The notes under the pieces are model-generated. The model ran no database searches. It worked only from the letters and a program-made list of their open reading frames with translations, and was not told where the DNA came from. Position numbers and translations under genes: made by a program. 63,655 nt of DNA from Bacilli bacterium. GTDB lineage: Bacteria; Bacillota_I; Bacilli_A; RFN20; CAG-826. Below are positions 26,136-34,843 of this stretch, in pieces; positions within the stretch are counted from its first letter, which is position 1, and every line of letters begins with the position of its first letter. The stretch spans positions 1 to 63,655 of the forward strand of contig JALCDB010000009.1 of NCBI GenBank assembly GCA_022641095.1, written 5' to 3'.

Positions 26136-26906
26136 TAGCTTTTCGACATCGACTTTGAGCTCGTTTTCCAAATAGGCGTCAAGGCCGCCGAAGGATTCAT
26201 CGATCGCTTTCAGGGCTTCGCCGATGTAATCTTCCCGGACCGAAAAAAGGTCCTCAACGATGCCGACGGCCTCCTTCTTTTTGCCGAAAGGGGCCTTCAG
26301 AAAAGCGTATGGCTCCAGTTCTCTCTTCCGGATATTCATCGCGACGGCGGAATAAAGGTAGTCGAAGAGACAGTCCTTTAAAGATACCCCGAGGGCGTAT
26401 TCGAGGAAGAAGGCGGCGAGACCGGCGCGATCTTTACCCTGCGAGCAATGCCAATAGGCTTTCGAGGCGGGCTTCTCCATGATGATGCGGAAAAAGCCCC
26501 GGTAGGCGAGGCGGGTGGATTCTTTCTCGATCAAGGCCCGATAAAAACGTTTCATGTACTTTGACCCGTCGACTTTGCCCGTGAGCATGCAAAGGAGATT
26601 GTCCTCGTTGGAAGCCCGCTTCGATGAAGCCAAGGCGGGCCTTTCGAGGGAAAGGGGGCTCATTTTGTGGTAGGTCGCGGAGGCGAGCCTCTGGTCGGGG
26701 CGGCTTTTTATTTCCTGCGGGTCGCGGAAATCGAAAACGTTGTCAAAATGGAATGACTCCAAAACCCGCTTGTCCCGAGGCGCGATGTCATTCAGTTGCC
26801 TGCCTCTCACGAGGCAGCCTTTCTTAATGTGACGGCCATCCGCGCCCACAAGATAAGCGATATCGCGAATGTTCCTTTTTCGATTGATGACGATGACCTT
26901 TTCCAT
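26115..26906 (-). CDS. Tyrosine/serine protein phosphatase (Y_phosphatase3 type)
   Basis: A 263-residue protein. The P-loop HCSQGKDRAG near residue 150 is the signature of the dual-specificity phosphatase group (HCxxGKDRTG). An aspartate-containing FDFRDPQEI near 60 matches the conserved FRDL region. These enzymes remove phosphate from Tyr/Ser proteins or phosphoinositides. The ATG follows GGGGAG. It is monocistronic and converges on the DUF134-NifX gene, with 3' ends overlapping a shared hairpin. Confidence 0.85.
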   Translation of the reverse strand: MEKVIVINRKRNIRDIAYLVGADGRHIKKGCLVRGRQLNDIAPRDKRVLESFHFDNVFDFRDPQEIKSRPDQRLASATYHKMSPLSLERPALASSKRASNEDNLLCMLTGKVDGSKYMKRFYRALIEKESTRLAYRGFFRIIMEKPASKAYWHCSQGKDRAGLAAFFLEYALGVSLKDCLFDYLYSAVAMNIRKRELEPYAFLKAPFGKKKEAVGIVEDLFSVREDYIGEALKAIDESFGGLDAYLENELKVDVEKLRKSYLV

Positions 26907-27039
26907 ACCCGCTCCCCGATCTTTTAGCGCAGCCCATCCCTATGAAGCCCTTCCGTTAGGACCTGCCCATTATAAAGCATCCGCGCGAGGGGTTTCTCTT
27001 TATTCTCTTAGAAAAGAAAGACATCTCTCTTTTCCGCTA

Positions 27040-27067
27040 TTGCGGAAAGCCAAAAAGGAACTATATT
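27040..27067 (+). promoter_or_regulatory. Promoter of the 25-codon microgene
   Basis: TTGCGG (27040-27045), a 16-base spacer, then TATATT (27062-27067). Transcription would start near 27074, about 28 bases before the small ORF. Confidence 0.5.
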
Positions 27068-27101
27068 GTCCGTGCGTTCAAAAAAGACGCGGAGGCATCC
27101 G

Positions 27102-27179
27102 ATGCACAAAAACAAAAAGACCCAAGCCCCGGCTCAAAAACCGACCGCCCCGGCCAACGGAAACACGCAAGGCAAGTAA
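27102..27179 (+). CDS. Possible 25-residue small protein
   Basis: The ORF runs ATG to TAA and encodes MHKNKKTQ followed by a Pro/Ala/Thr/Gln-rich stretch ending NGNTQGK. GGAGG lies six bases before the ATG, a promoter-like pair sits upstream, and a clean intrinsic terminator follows at 27236-27266, so this is a complete small transcription unit in an otherwise empty 410-base gap. The peptide is basic at the N-terminus, has no hydrophobic segment and would be soluble and disordered. No family recognised. The alternative is an RNA whose ORF is incidental. Confidence 0.5.
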   Translation: MHKNKKTQAPAQKPTAPANGNTQGK

Positions 27180-27235
27180 CAAAGCCCGCTTTCCGGTCCC
27201 GCAATAGGGATTCAGCGTCCATGTGACGGAAAGAG

Positions 27236-27266
27236 AGGCCCTCGACTTAACGGCGAGGGCCTTTTA
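27236..27266 (+). terminator. Intrinsic terminator after the microgene
   Basis: AGGCCCTCG and CGAGGGCCT form a perfect 9-bp stem with a nine-base loop, followed by TTTAA. It lies 57 bases after the small ORF and well before the helicase gene. Confidence 0.85.
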
Positions 27267-27364
27267 ATATCCATTAAGGGCCGAAGCCGCGTTGCGATCG
27301 CGGCGGTTCGCGCGATTTGCTTCGCTTCTCGGCGACATTTGTGCTATGCTTCTTTGCCCTAAAA

Positions 27365-29119
27365 ATGAAAATCACAGACCTGCCCCTTCCCGAACAACTG
27401 ACAAAAGCCGTTCTGAAGATGGGCTATAACGAATTCACCGCCGTCCAGGAAGAGACCCTTCCTGCGCTTTTGGCGGGCCAAGACGTCCTTGCCGAAGCCC
27501 CGACCGGAACCGGCAAGACCGCGGCCTACTCCCTTCCGATGCTCGCCTCCATCCACTCAAACGATCTCATCGAAGGGCTCATCGTCTGCCCCACCCGCGA
27601 ACTCGCGATCCAAGTCATCTCGGAAATATCCAAATACGCCAAATACCTTCCATCCGTCAAGTCCGTGACCATATATGGTGGCCAAAGCGTCGCTACCCAA
27701 CTTTCCCGTTTGCGCGCGAAGCCGCAGATCGTGGTCGGGACGCCTGGTCGCCTCAACGACCTCTTGGAGCGCGGAGCGCTCAACTTCTCGAACGTCCATT
27801 ACCTTGTCCTCGACGAATGCGATGAAATGCTGGAGATGGGCTTTATAAAGGACGTGAACAAAATCATCGAGAGAGTGACTTCGCCTCATCAAACGGCCCT
27901 TTTCTCCGCGACGATTTCGCCCGAAATCAGAAAAATCGCTGGCCGCTACCTCAAGAGCGGGGCCAAGGAAGTATCGATCAAGCGAACCCCCAATCAAGAT
28001 AACCAGATCGCCCAAAAATACGTTCTCGTTCGAGAAGAAAAGAAAAAAGAAGCCATCGTAACGCTTATCAATTCGTTATCTTTCTCGAGAGCCTTCGTGT
28101 TCTGCCGAACAAAACACAAAGTCATGCAAATTGAGAAAATTCTCGCTAAGATGACTTCGCATGCGATCACCTCGCTTCAAGGCAACATGAGTCAGAACAA
28201 ACGCGACCGTGCCATGAAAAGTTTCCGCAATTACGAAAGCGACGTCATGGTGGCGACCGACATCGCCGCCCGCGGAATCGATGTCAGCGATGTGGATCTC
28301 GTGGTGAATTACGATATTCCCGAAGAAGACGAATTCTATCTCCACCGCATCGGAAGGACGGGCCGCGTGGACAAATCAGGAGTTTCCTACACGTTCATAA
28401 ACCAAACCCAAAAAAGGGTGGTTAAGAAATACGAAGGAATGACCCACTGCGTCATCGAAGAATGCAAACTCAACGGAGGCACTGCCATGAAAAACTATTT
28501 GGAATCGCTGGACGGAGAGCTGAAAAACGATTTGACCGAAGAAAAAAAGGCGATTGAGGAGGCCTGCGAGACCCTTTCGAAAAAGGAGGGCAAGACCATC
28601 CTCCCGCTCGATTTGGCGGCCATTCTTTTAAAAGACAAAATGAATGTCGCTCAGAAGTCTTCCGAAGACCGATGCCCAACCCACTATCAACGCTCAGAAA
28701 AACATACGTCGGCCGTCGAGCGCAACAAGGAGAAGAAAAGATTCGTGACCGATCCCGATAACCAACGTTTCTTCATCAACGTCGGCTATGAGGACGGGGC
28801 TAACGACGAGAGCATCAAACGCTTCGTCATGAAATACGCCAAAGACGTAGAGGAAGATGATTTCGCCGATGTCTATGTCCGGGGCACTTTCTCCTTTTTC
28901 GAACTTCCAAAAGATCTTTCGAAATCCGTCATCGACAAAATCGAGGGAACGAATTACGGGACGAAGCTGATGCATGTCGAAAAAACGGACAGGGATCAGC
29001 AGAATCCGAAAAAATCCAAGCAAAGCAAGCCGAAAGCGAGCCATTCAGACGCCCGACAGCGGCACAAATCCGACGGGGGTTTCGGCGGTTTTCGCAAGGG
29101 CGGAAAAAGACGCTATTAA
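27365..29119 (+). CDS. DEAD-box RNA helicase with DbpA-type RNA-binding domain
   Basis: The protein has 584 residues from the ATG at 27365, chosen because MKITDLPL begins the conserved Q-motif region; the frame extends 16 codons further without a ribosome site. Motif I is APTGTGKT near residue 48. Motif II is DECD near 150 rather than DEAD. Motif III is SAT near 180, and motif VI HRIGRTGR near 327. Residues ~460-550 look like the DbpA/CsdA C-terminal RNA-binding domain (FFINVGYEDGANDESIKRFV). The end is a basic Gly/Lys/Arg tail. It probably remodels rRNA or mRNA during ribosome assembly or cold. The -10 like TATGCT lies only 14 bases before the start and no Shine-Dalgarno site is seen. Confidence 0.93.
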   Translation: MKITDLPLPEQLTKAVLKMGYNEFTAVQEETLPALLAGQDVLAEAPTGTGKTAAYSLPMLASIHSNDLIEGLIVCPTRELAIQVISEISKYAKYLPSVKSVTIYGGQSVATQLSRLRAKPQIVVGTPGRLNDLLERGALNFSNVHYLVLDECDEMLEMGFIKDVNKIIERVTSPHQTALFSATISPEIRKIAGRYLKSGAKEVSIKRTPNQDNQIAQKYVLVREEKKKEAIVTLINSLSFSRAFVFCRTKHKVMQIEKILAKMTSHAITSLQGNMSQNKRDRAMKSFRNYESDVMVATDIAARGIDVSDVDLVVNYDIPEEDEFYLHRIGRTGRVDKSGVSYTFINQTQKRVVKKYEGMTHCVIEECKLNGGTAMKNYLESLDGELKNDLTEEKKAIEEACETLSKKEGKTILPLDLAAILLKDKMNVAQKSSEDRCPTHYQRSEKHTSAVERNKEKKRFVTDPDNQRFFINVGYEDGANDESIKRFVMKYAKDVEEDDFADVYVRGTFSFFELPKDLSKSVIDKIEGTNYGTKLMHVEKTDRDQQNPKKSKQSKPKASHSDARQRHKSDGGFGGFRKGGKRRY

Positions 29120-29509
29120 GCTCTTGCCTTGCTAATTGCCGGAAAAGGCTCCCGCGGAATTCCGCGAAGCCGACATTCCCGGCCCCGAAGACGACGTTTC
29201 TGTTTCGCGACGGCCCCAATCGACAAAGACGAATGCCGATCATCTTTTTTATGCAAAGGCAGGGATAACCCAACCGGAAGTTCCGGTTTTTCCCGTCGCG
29301 CCGCGGCGATGGCTTCGCGTTCGGCGCGGAGGGGAGGCCCGGTTCGGGCAAAATCGTTTTGAACCCATTCGACCCAATGTGGCGAGTTGAGCCCGCCTCG
29401 AATGCAGGCGCATCCGTTTTACGGACGTTTCTTGCCACAAAATGTCACAAATGAGACTTTTTGATTTCAAATTGGAGCGATTTTGGCATAATAAACTCGA
29501 GGTCATCAT
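29120..29509. other. 390-base gap between helicase and CvpA-like genes
   Basis: No gene is supported. It contains a 14-bp palindrome CGCGGAATTCCGCG at 29153-29166 and a small terminator-like hairpin (AACCGG, AAGTT loop, CCGGTT, then TTT) at 29272-29292, which may end the helicase mRNA. The right end carries TGG-CATAAT (29484-29492), a likely extended -10 for the next gene. Confidence 0.5.
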
Positions 29510-30070
29510 ATGATTCAACTGGTAAGCACAACTTTCAACGGCAGCGACTGGGGCGTTCTGGGCGTCCTTGTCCTCTTTCTTCTCTTCGGCCTGATTTTCG
29601 GCGCGACCAAAATCGGCGCCAAAATAATCCTTTACGTCGTCAGCGCTTTCTTGTCCATTTTCGTCGCCAACATCGCCCTTCCTTATTTGACCCCTTTGGA
29701 CTGGTACCAAAACGTCATATCGGTGTTGGGCAACGCCACGCTGGTAAATTGGATCGCCACGATTATCGTCGGCATCGTCGCTTTCGGGATCATCTTCGGC
29801 CTTCTTTCCCTTATCGTCAATCCGCTCATCAAAGCGCTTGGAAAAGCCAAGGTCCTCACACGCGTCCTAGGGCTTTTCCTCGGCGCAGCCGATTGGGCGA
29901 TCCTCGTCATCGTCGTTTCGTTCCTTCTTGTGGCCCTCACGGGATGGCTCGGCGCCAACTCCCCCGATTGGCTCACGACCGCTAACGATTACGTGGCCTC
30001 TTCAACCATAGCCGGCAAACTGGTCGAACTTTACGAGAAAGTCCTCCCGGCCTTGGGCATTACGGCATAA
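29510..30070 (+). CDS. CvpA-like membrane protein
   Basis: A 186-residue protein with four predicted membrane helices, near residues 15-33, 37-58, 80-105 and 120-145, separated by short loops, then a soluble amphipathic C-terminal tail. The pattern matches the CvpA family, found near cell-wall and DNA-repair genes in Bacillota and linked to peptidoglycan or envelope integrity. The ATG follows GAGGT. It is monocistronic and ends in a strong terminator. Confidence 0.7.
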   Translation: MIQLVSTTFNGSDWGVLGVLVLFLLFGLIFGATKIGAKIILYVVSAFLSIFVANIALPYLTPLDWYQNVISVLGNATLVNWIATIIVGIVAFGIIFGLLSLIVNPLIKALGKAKVLTRVLGLFLGAADWAILVIVVSFLLVALTGWLGANSPDWLTTANDYVASSTIAGKLVELYEKVLPALGITA

Positions 30071-30078
30071 AGAATAAG

Positions 30079-30112
30079 AAAACGCAAGGTTCGGCGCCTT
30101 GCGTTTTCTTTT
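30079..30112. terminator. Bidirectional intrinsic terminator
   Basis: AAAACGCAAGG and CCTTGCGTTTT form an 11-bp stem with a seven-base loop, followed by CTTTTT on the plus strand. It serves the CvpA-like gene and probably also the convergent permease gene, whose stop is at 30113. Confidence 0.9.
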
Positions 30113-31225
30113 TCATTTCAGTTCGGAACTCAGGGCGAAGTCGCCTTTCTTTATCCATCCGATTTTCCGGAACAACAAATCGAGGAGCCATGTCAGGAGA
30201 ATCGGGGCGGCCACGCAGACGCCGAGGATCTCGCCGATCGCGACAGGATCGTAGCCCATGACGTCGAAAGTGTTGATGAGGCCGACGAGGCCCGAGGTCC
30301 CCATGCCCGCCCCCACGGAATCGCTCGCGAACCCAAAGAGAAGGGCGAACGGCCCCAAAACGGCGGACACGATGATGGTGGGCAGCCATAAGATCGGTTT
30401 CCTGACGATATTCTTGAATTGCAGCATCGAGGTTCCGATCCCGACGGCGAGGACGCTGCCCCATTTGTTGTCATGGGCCGTATGAACCGCGAAGCCGACC
30501 ATTTGGGTGCAGCAGCCGATGAGGGCCGCTCCCGCGGCCAAAGGGACCGAGCCGATGTTAATCGCGACGCAAATGGCGACCGAACTGATCGGCGCGGTAA
30601 GGGCCATGCCGACCAGAACCGACACGATGAGGCACATGATAAACGGGATGACCTCGAAACTGAGTTTGATGAGCAGACCGATGCCCACGGTGACGTAATG
30701 GACCCAATAGGAAAGCAAATAGGTGAAGGCCACGGAAAAGAAAAGGGCTAAGAGAGGGATCAGAATCAAATCGACCGGGGTCCTGCGGCGATGAAGCCCT
30801 TTAAGGGCCGCATAGGCGATAAGCGAGGAAACGTAGCAGCAAAGAGGGTCCGTGACCACGATGATGCCGTGATCGAACCAATCGAAAGCGAGGTTGCCCA
30901 AGGCCCCCGCGGCCATGACGGAAACCATTTCGACGCCGGAAAGTTTGAGGGACAAAGCGACGCCAAGGCCGATTCCGGCGCCCATCAGGCCTTTGATGAG
31001 TTTCGCGACCTCGTCGATTGATTCGCATCCCGGAATTTTGGCGAAAAGGGCGATGATGGTGCCGATGATGAGGGTGCCGAACAAGCCGATCGCCATACCG
31101 TTTGTCGTCGTGGCGAAGAAGTCGCGGGCCGCGATGAGCTTGCCTTTAGGGGATTTCCCATACGCGGGCGCTCTCGTCGCGACCGGTTCGTTTCCGACGG
31201 ATTTGCGGCTTTCCTTTTTTCCCAT
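30113..31225 (-). CDS. PTS EIIC-like membrane permease (PTS_EIIC_2 family)
   Basis: The protein has 370 residues from the ATG at 31225, preceded by GGGAGG; an in-frame TTG two codons earlier is unlikely. After a ~35-residue charged N-terminus there are about ten membrane segments. Family hallmarks are visible: NGMAIGLFGTLIIGTI, LTAPISSVAICVA, GCCTQMVGFAVHTAHDN, GTSMLQFKNI and GAGMGTSGLVGLI. No EIIA/EIIB, HPr or sugar enzyme gene is adjacent, so its substrate and even its phosphotransfer coupling are unknown. The family is often found alone. Confidence 0.88.
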   Translation of the reverse strand: MGKKESRKSVGNEPVATRAPAYGKSPKGKLIAARDFFATTTNGMAIGLFGTLIIGTIIALFAKIPGCESIDEVAKLIKGLMGAGIGLGVALSLKLSGVEMVSVMAAGALGNLAFDWFDHGIIVVTDPLCCYVSSLIAYAALKGLHRRRTPVDLILIPLLALFFSVAFTYLLSYWVHYVTVGIGLLIKLSFEVIPFIMCLIVSVLVGMALTAPISSVAICVAINIGSVPLAAGAALIGCCTQMVGFAVHTAHDNKWGSVLAVGIGTSMLQFKNIVRKPILWLPTIIVSAVLGPFALLFGFASDSVGAGMGTSGLVGLINTFDVMGYDPVAIGEILGVCVAAPILLTWLLDLLFRKIGWIKKGDFALSSELK

Positions 31226-31283
31226 AGGCAACCTCCCGTTGTCCGATGAGAAAGTATAGGTTCAGCGTAAACTTATCTTCAAC

Positions 31284-31305
31284 GAAAAAAACGCCGCCAA
31301 CGGCG
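31284..31305 (-). terminator. Intrinsic terminator after the CdhC-like gene
   Basis: On the minus strand CGCCG, a four-base loop and CGGCG are followed by seven T. It lies 10 bases past the stop at 31315 and insulates the downstream permease gene. Confidence 0.85.
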
Positions 31306-31314
31306 ACAATAAGA

Positions 31315-32028
31315 TCAGAGGCCTTTCTTGAGGCGGGACAAATGGGTTTCCCGCAAACCGGGAACGGCCTCGCAAAGGGCCCTTTGGGGGCAAGACCCGC
31401 AATCGGCTTCCTTCTTCCCGCCAAGGAACACCATGGCGTCCAGCGTCTTGTCGGCCAAGACGGCCTGCCGCTTGGCTTCGGCGTAATCGAAGGTTGGCAA
31501 CGTCACGAAAACCACCGCCACCTTATCGACGTCGGAATTGGTCTTGAAGAGATTGACGTAATCGTCGCCGAGAGCCTCAAAGCTGAGGCGAGCGAAGGCG
31601 CCGCCGCGCCTAAACGCGATGGTTTCCTGTTTCTCGAATTTCGACTCATTCACCATGATCCCTTCCATCATGAGGCCGCTTTCCATATCTTTTATGGCTT
31701 TAATCCTTTCGAAGGCCGCCGGTTTGGCATAAGAGAAAAAGTTCCTGAGTTTCACGAAAACGATGCGGGCGAAGGAGGTCTGCGGCCCGAGCGAAGTCAG
31801 ATCGTCCCCGAGCAAATACACCCCTTCCGGCAGAATCGTCTCCCGGCAGGCGTAGAAAGCGGAAACCCCGAAAGATGGCTCTTGCCCCAGGACGAAAGCC
31901 GTGTCCTCAGGCATAAGGAGAGGAGGATTGTCCGCTAGGCGAACCGCTCTCCATTTGTTAAAAGGGAAAAACGCGGCTCCCTGGAGCGAGGAAACGAAAC
32001 GCTTTGCAAGTTCACCGAGAGGTTCCAT
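31315..32028 (-). CDS. Uncharacterised protein, possibly small CdhC-like (acetyl-CoA synthase beta-like) relative
   Basis: A 237-residue protein. Segments such as RLADNPPLLMPEDTAFVLG, FARIVF and DYVNLFK followed by VVFVT recall the short CO-dehydrogenase/acetyl-CoA-synthase-beta-like proteins annotated in anaerobic Bacillota, but this is from memory of the pattern and the catalytic A-cluster cysteines of true CdhC are not evident. The C-terminus has a compact cysteine cluster (DCGSCPQRALC) that could bind a metal or Fe-S centre. It is monocistronic and divergent from the M32 peptidase gene. Confidence 0.4.
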   Translation of the reverse strand: MEPLGELAKRFVSSLQGAAFFPFNKWRAVRLADNPPLLMPEDTAFVLGQEPSFGVSAFYACRETILPEGVYLLGDDLTSLGPQTSFARIVFVKLRNFFSYAKPAAFERIKAIKDMESGLMMEGIMVNESKFEKQETIAFRRGGAFARLSFEALGDDYVNLFKTNSDVDKVAVVFVTLPTFDYAEAKRQAVLADKTLDAMVFLGGKKEADCGSCPQRALCEAVPGLRETHLSRLKKGL

Positions 32029-32157
32029 TTGGCGATATATCAGGTTAATTCTAATGCTTTCCTCCCGTTTGTCTAACCAAAAGGGATCGCGAAACCGCTC
32101 TCCGCTTTATCTTTCCCGCGATTATGGCATCATAATCGAGGTGAAAGGATCGTTAAC

Positions 32158-33645
32158 ATGAACCATTGCTTAGCATTCAAGAAGCTCCTGCCTTATCTGG
32201 AGAAGGAACGGCGCCTCAAGCACACGAACGCCATTCTTTACTATGACATCGCGACGCTTTGCCCCGAGAAAGCCCTCGGCGACGAAGCCAACCTCCTCGA
32301 CTATTATTCCACCCAGATGGCGGAGATATGCCAAAACGAGGAATATGCCCGCCTTGTCAAGGAGGGGTTAAACGATCTTAGCGCCTCCCCCATGGAAAAA
32401 CGCCTTTTCCGCATGCTTTTCAACGAAGTCGAACTCCTTGGGAAAATGCCGCTGGAGGATTATATGAAATACCAATCCGCCATCAGCGCATCCAACGAGA
32501 TGTGGCGGAAATATCGCCCCGCCGATGATTTTGGGAGTTGGCTCCCTTATTGGCAGAAACTGATCGATCTGTCGCGCCATGTGGCGGATTTGGAGCGCAA
32601 GCCTGGCATGAAGACCCGCTATGACGCCTGCCTCGACAGCTATGAGCCAGGCGAGACCGAAGAGTACCTTGACGCGATTTTCCTCCCGCTCAAAAAGCGG
32701 CTGATCGAATTGCTTGCCATAGCCAAAAAGAAACAGAAGGCCTATGCTTTGCCCCCGATCAAAAGGTACCCCGTTTCCAAGCAAAAGGAACTCTCTTACC
32801 GCATGCTCTCCATCATCGGTTACGACCTCAAAGGCGGCTGCCTCATGGAAAGCGCCCATCCTTTCAGCAACGACGATTTCCGCCACGACGCCCGCCTGAC
32901 CACCAAATTCCTCGTCGAGGATTGGCGCAGCAACGTCTTCACGTGCCTGCACGAAGGGGGCCACTGCCTGGAATTCCAGAACAAGCCGCGGGAGATGTAC
33001 GACAATTACGTCGAATCGGCGGCCACCGCGGCCATCTGCGAAACCCACAGCCGTTTCTATGAGAACATCGTCGGACGGAGCGAGGAGTTCGCGCCCTTCT
33101 TAAAAAAGGTGGCCGCGGAAACCCTCGATCCCGAGATCGCGGGAATCGACGACCTTGCCTTCTACCGCCTCATCAACAAAATAGAGCCATGGCTCATCCG
33201 CTGCGAAGCCGACGAACTCTCCTATTGCCTCCATATCGTCATCCGTTATGAGATCGAGCGCGACCTCATCAACGGGAAAATCGAAGGCAAGGACGTGCCC
33301 GCCATCTGGAAGAGGAAATATCGCGAATATCTCGGCGTCGAGGTCCCTAATGACAAAGACGGCTGCATGCAGGACACCCATTGGTCGGAAGCCTTATGGG
33401 GATACTTCCCTTCTTATGCCTTGGGCAACATCTACGGCGCCATGATCGCCGAGAGGATGGAGAAGGACATCGGTTTCAGGGAATGCCTGCGGAAAGGCGA
33501 GTTCGCGACAATCCTCAAATGGTTCGCGGATAACGATTTCCGTTACGACTGGATGGAGCCGGGAGACTGGATCAGAAAGGTGACGGGCTCCCCGCTGACA
33601 TCGGAGCCCTATATCCGTTACCTCACCGCGAAGTTTGGGGAGTGA
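32158..33645 (+). CDS. M32 family metallocarboxypeptidase
   Basis: A 495-residue protein with the M32 zinc site CLHEGGHCLEF near residue 265 (HExxH) and the third-ligand helix ESAATAAICETHSRFYEN about 30 residues on. Other family segments are HPFSNDDFRHDARLTT and NKIEPWLIRCEADELSY. Length fits the family. It removes C-terminal residues from peptides in the cytoplasm. AAAGGA precedes the ATG and a CATAAT -10-like box lies near 32130. It is the first of three peptidase or aldolase genes in the stretch and is followed at 78 bases by the aldolase gene. Confidence 0.92.
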   Translation: MNHCLAFKKLLPYLEKERRLKHTNAILYYDIATLCPEKALGDEANLLDYYSTQMAEICQNEEYARLVKEGLNDLSASPMEKRLFRMLFNEVELLGKMPLEDYMKYQSAISASNEMWRKYRPADDFGSWLPYWQKLIDLSRHVADLERKPGMKTRYDACLDSYEPGETEEYLDAIFLPLKKRLIELLAIAKKKQKAYALPPIKRYPVSKQKELSYRMLSIIGYDLKGGCLMESAHPFSNDDFRHDARLTTKFLVEDWRSNVFTCLHEGGHCLEFQNKPREMYDNYVESAATAAICETHSRFYENIVGRSEEFAPFLKKVAAETLDPEIAGIDDLAFYRLINKIEPWLIRCEADELSYCLHIVIRYEIERDLINGKIEGKDVPAIWKRKYREYLGVEVPNDKDGCMQDTHWSEALWGYFPSYALGNIYGAMIAERMEKDIGFRECLRKGEFATILKWFADNDFRYDWMEPGDWIRKVTGSPLTSEPYIRYLTAKFGE

Positions 33646-33655
33646 GCCCCGAAAT

Positions 33656-33672
33656 CTCTTACTATGTAAGAG
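33656..33672. promoter_or_regulatory. Inverted repeat upstream of the aldolase gene
   Basis: CTCTTAC-TAT-GTAAGAG is a perfect 7-bp inverted repeat with a three-base centre, 11 bases after the M32 stop and about 50 bases before the aldolase ATG, just upstream of TAGAAT (33686-33691), a possible -10. It could be an operator. Confidence 0.4.
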
Positions 33673-33723
33673 GAAGGAAGATGCGATAGAATATCACCGA
33701 AAGGAAATAGATAAATTTCAATT

Positions 33724-34611
33724 ATGTCAGCCAAACAATTAGAGAAGATGCATTCTGGCAAGGGCTTCATCGCCGCTCTCGACCAGTCCGGCGGCAGTAC
33801 CCCGAAGGCCCTTGCCCTTTATGGCATCAAGGAAAACGCTTGGAGCAACGAGGAAGAAATGTTCGACCTCGTCCATCAGATGAGGACCCGCATCGTCACC
33901 AACAAGGAATTCAACGGGGATCGCATCCTCGGCGCCATCCTCTTCAAGGCGACGATGGAACGCAAGATCGAGGGAATCCCCTCAGCCCAATACCTGTGGG
34001 AGAAGAAAAGCGTCGTCCCGTTCTTGAAAATCGATAACGGCCTCGCCGAGGAAGAAGGCGGCGTCCGCCTCATGAAGCCGATGCCGACCCTCGACACCCT
34101 GCTTAGCAGAGGCGAGACTTTCGGGATCTTCGGCACCAAGGAGCGTTCGGTCATCAACAAAGCGACCGAAGAGGGCATCCGCAAAGTCGTCGATCAGCAG
34201 TTTGAGGTGGCCATGAAGGTCATCGCGCACCACATGGTTCCTATCATCGAGCCGGAGGTCACCATCACGATCGCCGACAAGAAGGAAGCCGAAGCCATCC
34301 TCAAGAAAGAGCTCATCGCCCACGCGAAGAGACTCGCCCCGGAGCAGAAAGTCATGTTCAAGCTTTCCCTTCCGACCGTCGACGGCTTCTACGACGAACT
34401 CAACGACCTCCCCTGCTGCGTCCGCGTCGTCGCCCTGAGCGGCGGCTACTCGCAAAAGGAAGCCAATGAGATCCTCGCCCGCAACCACGGGATGATCGCC
34501 TCGTTCAGCCGCGCCCTCTCCGAAGGGCTCACCGCCCAGATGAGCGACGAGGAATTCACCGAGAAACTCGGCGCCTCGATCAAATCCATCTACGAAGCCT
34601 CTATCAAATAA
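33724..34611 (+). CDS. fda: Class I fructose-bisphosphate aldolase
   Basis: A 295-residue protein of the short class I aldolase type found in Bacillota and Staphylococcus. Recognisable segments are GKGFIAALDQSGGSTPKAL at the N-terminus, VVPFLKIDNGL, and EPEVTI, with the Schiff-base lysine expected in VMFKLSLPT near residue 213. It splits fructose 1,6-bisphosphate in glycolysis without needing metal. The nearest good ribosome site (AAAGGA) is unusually far, about 17 bases, before the ATG. A strong terminator follows. Confidence 0.93.
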   Translation: MSAKQLEKMHSGKGFIAALDQSGGSTPKALALYGIKENAWSNEEEMFDLVHQMRTRIVTNKEFNGDRILGAILFKATMERKIEGIPSAQYLWEKKSVVPFLKIDNGLAEEEGGVRLMKPMPTLDTLLSRGETFGIFGTKERSVINKATEEGIRKVVDQQFEVAMKVIAHHMVPIIEPEVTITIADKKEAEAILKKELIAHAKRLAPEQKVMFKLSLPTVDGFYDELNDLPCCVRVVALSGGYSQKEANEILARNHGMIASFSRALSEGLTAQMSDEEFTEKLGASIKSIYEASIK

Positions 34612-34626
34612 GGGCCTTCAAAAACA

Positions 34627-34657
34627 AAGCCCACGGCAATTCACCGTGGGCTTTTTT
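34627..34657 (+). terminator. Intrinsic terminator after fda
   Basis: AAGCCCACGG and CCGTGGGCTT form a perfect 10-bp stem with a seven-base loop and a TTTTTT tail. Confidence 0.95.
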
Positions 34658-34706
34658 ATTCTGAAGGCGAAAGGCGCGGTTCGCCACTCTTTACCAAGCG
34701 GTAACG

Positions 34707-34749
34707 AAAAAGCGATTACATATTACCTCGGGGTAATTTCGCTTTTTTA
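34707..34749. terminator. Second, bidirectional terminator between fda and pepF
   Basis: AAAAAGCGATTAC pairs with GTAATTTCGCTTTTT with one bulged base. The tail has T-runs on both strands, so it probably ends pepF transcription from the right and backs up the fda terminator. The rest of the gap to 34843 contains no gene. Confidence 0.7.
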
Positions 34750-34843
34750 TCCCTTGAAAAAGAGTTATTGTGCCCAGTTAGAAAGCGCCAAGTTCCCCCG
34801 ACATTGGGGTAGCGGGCCAACCGGGCGCTTCCTAGCCAGCTGA

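Noticed and set aside
32368-33048. 226-codon minus-strand open frame opposite the M32 peptidase
   Set aside because: Shadow of the peptidase coding frame; no start signals.
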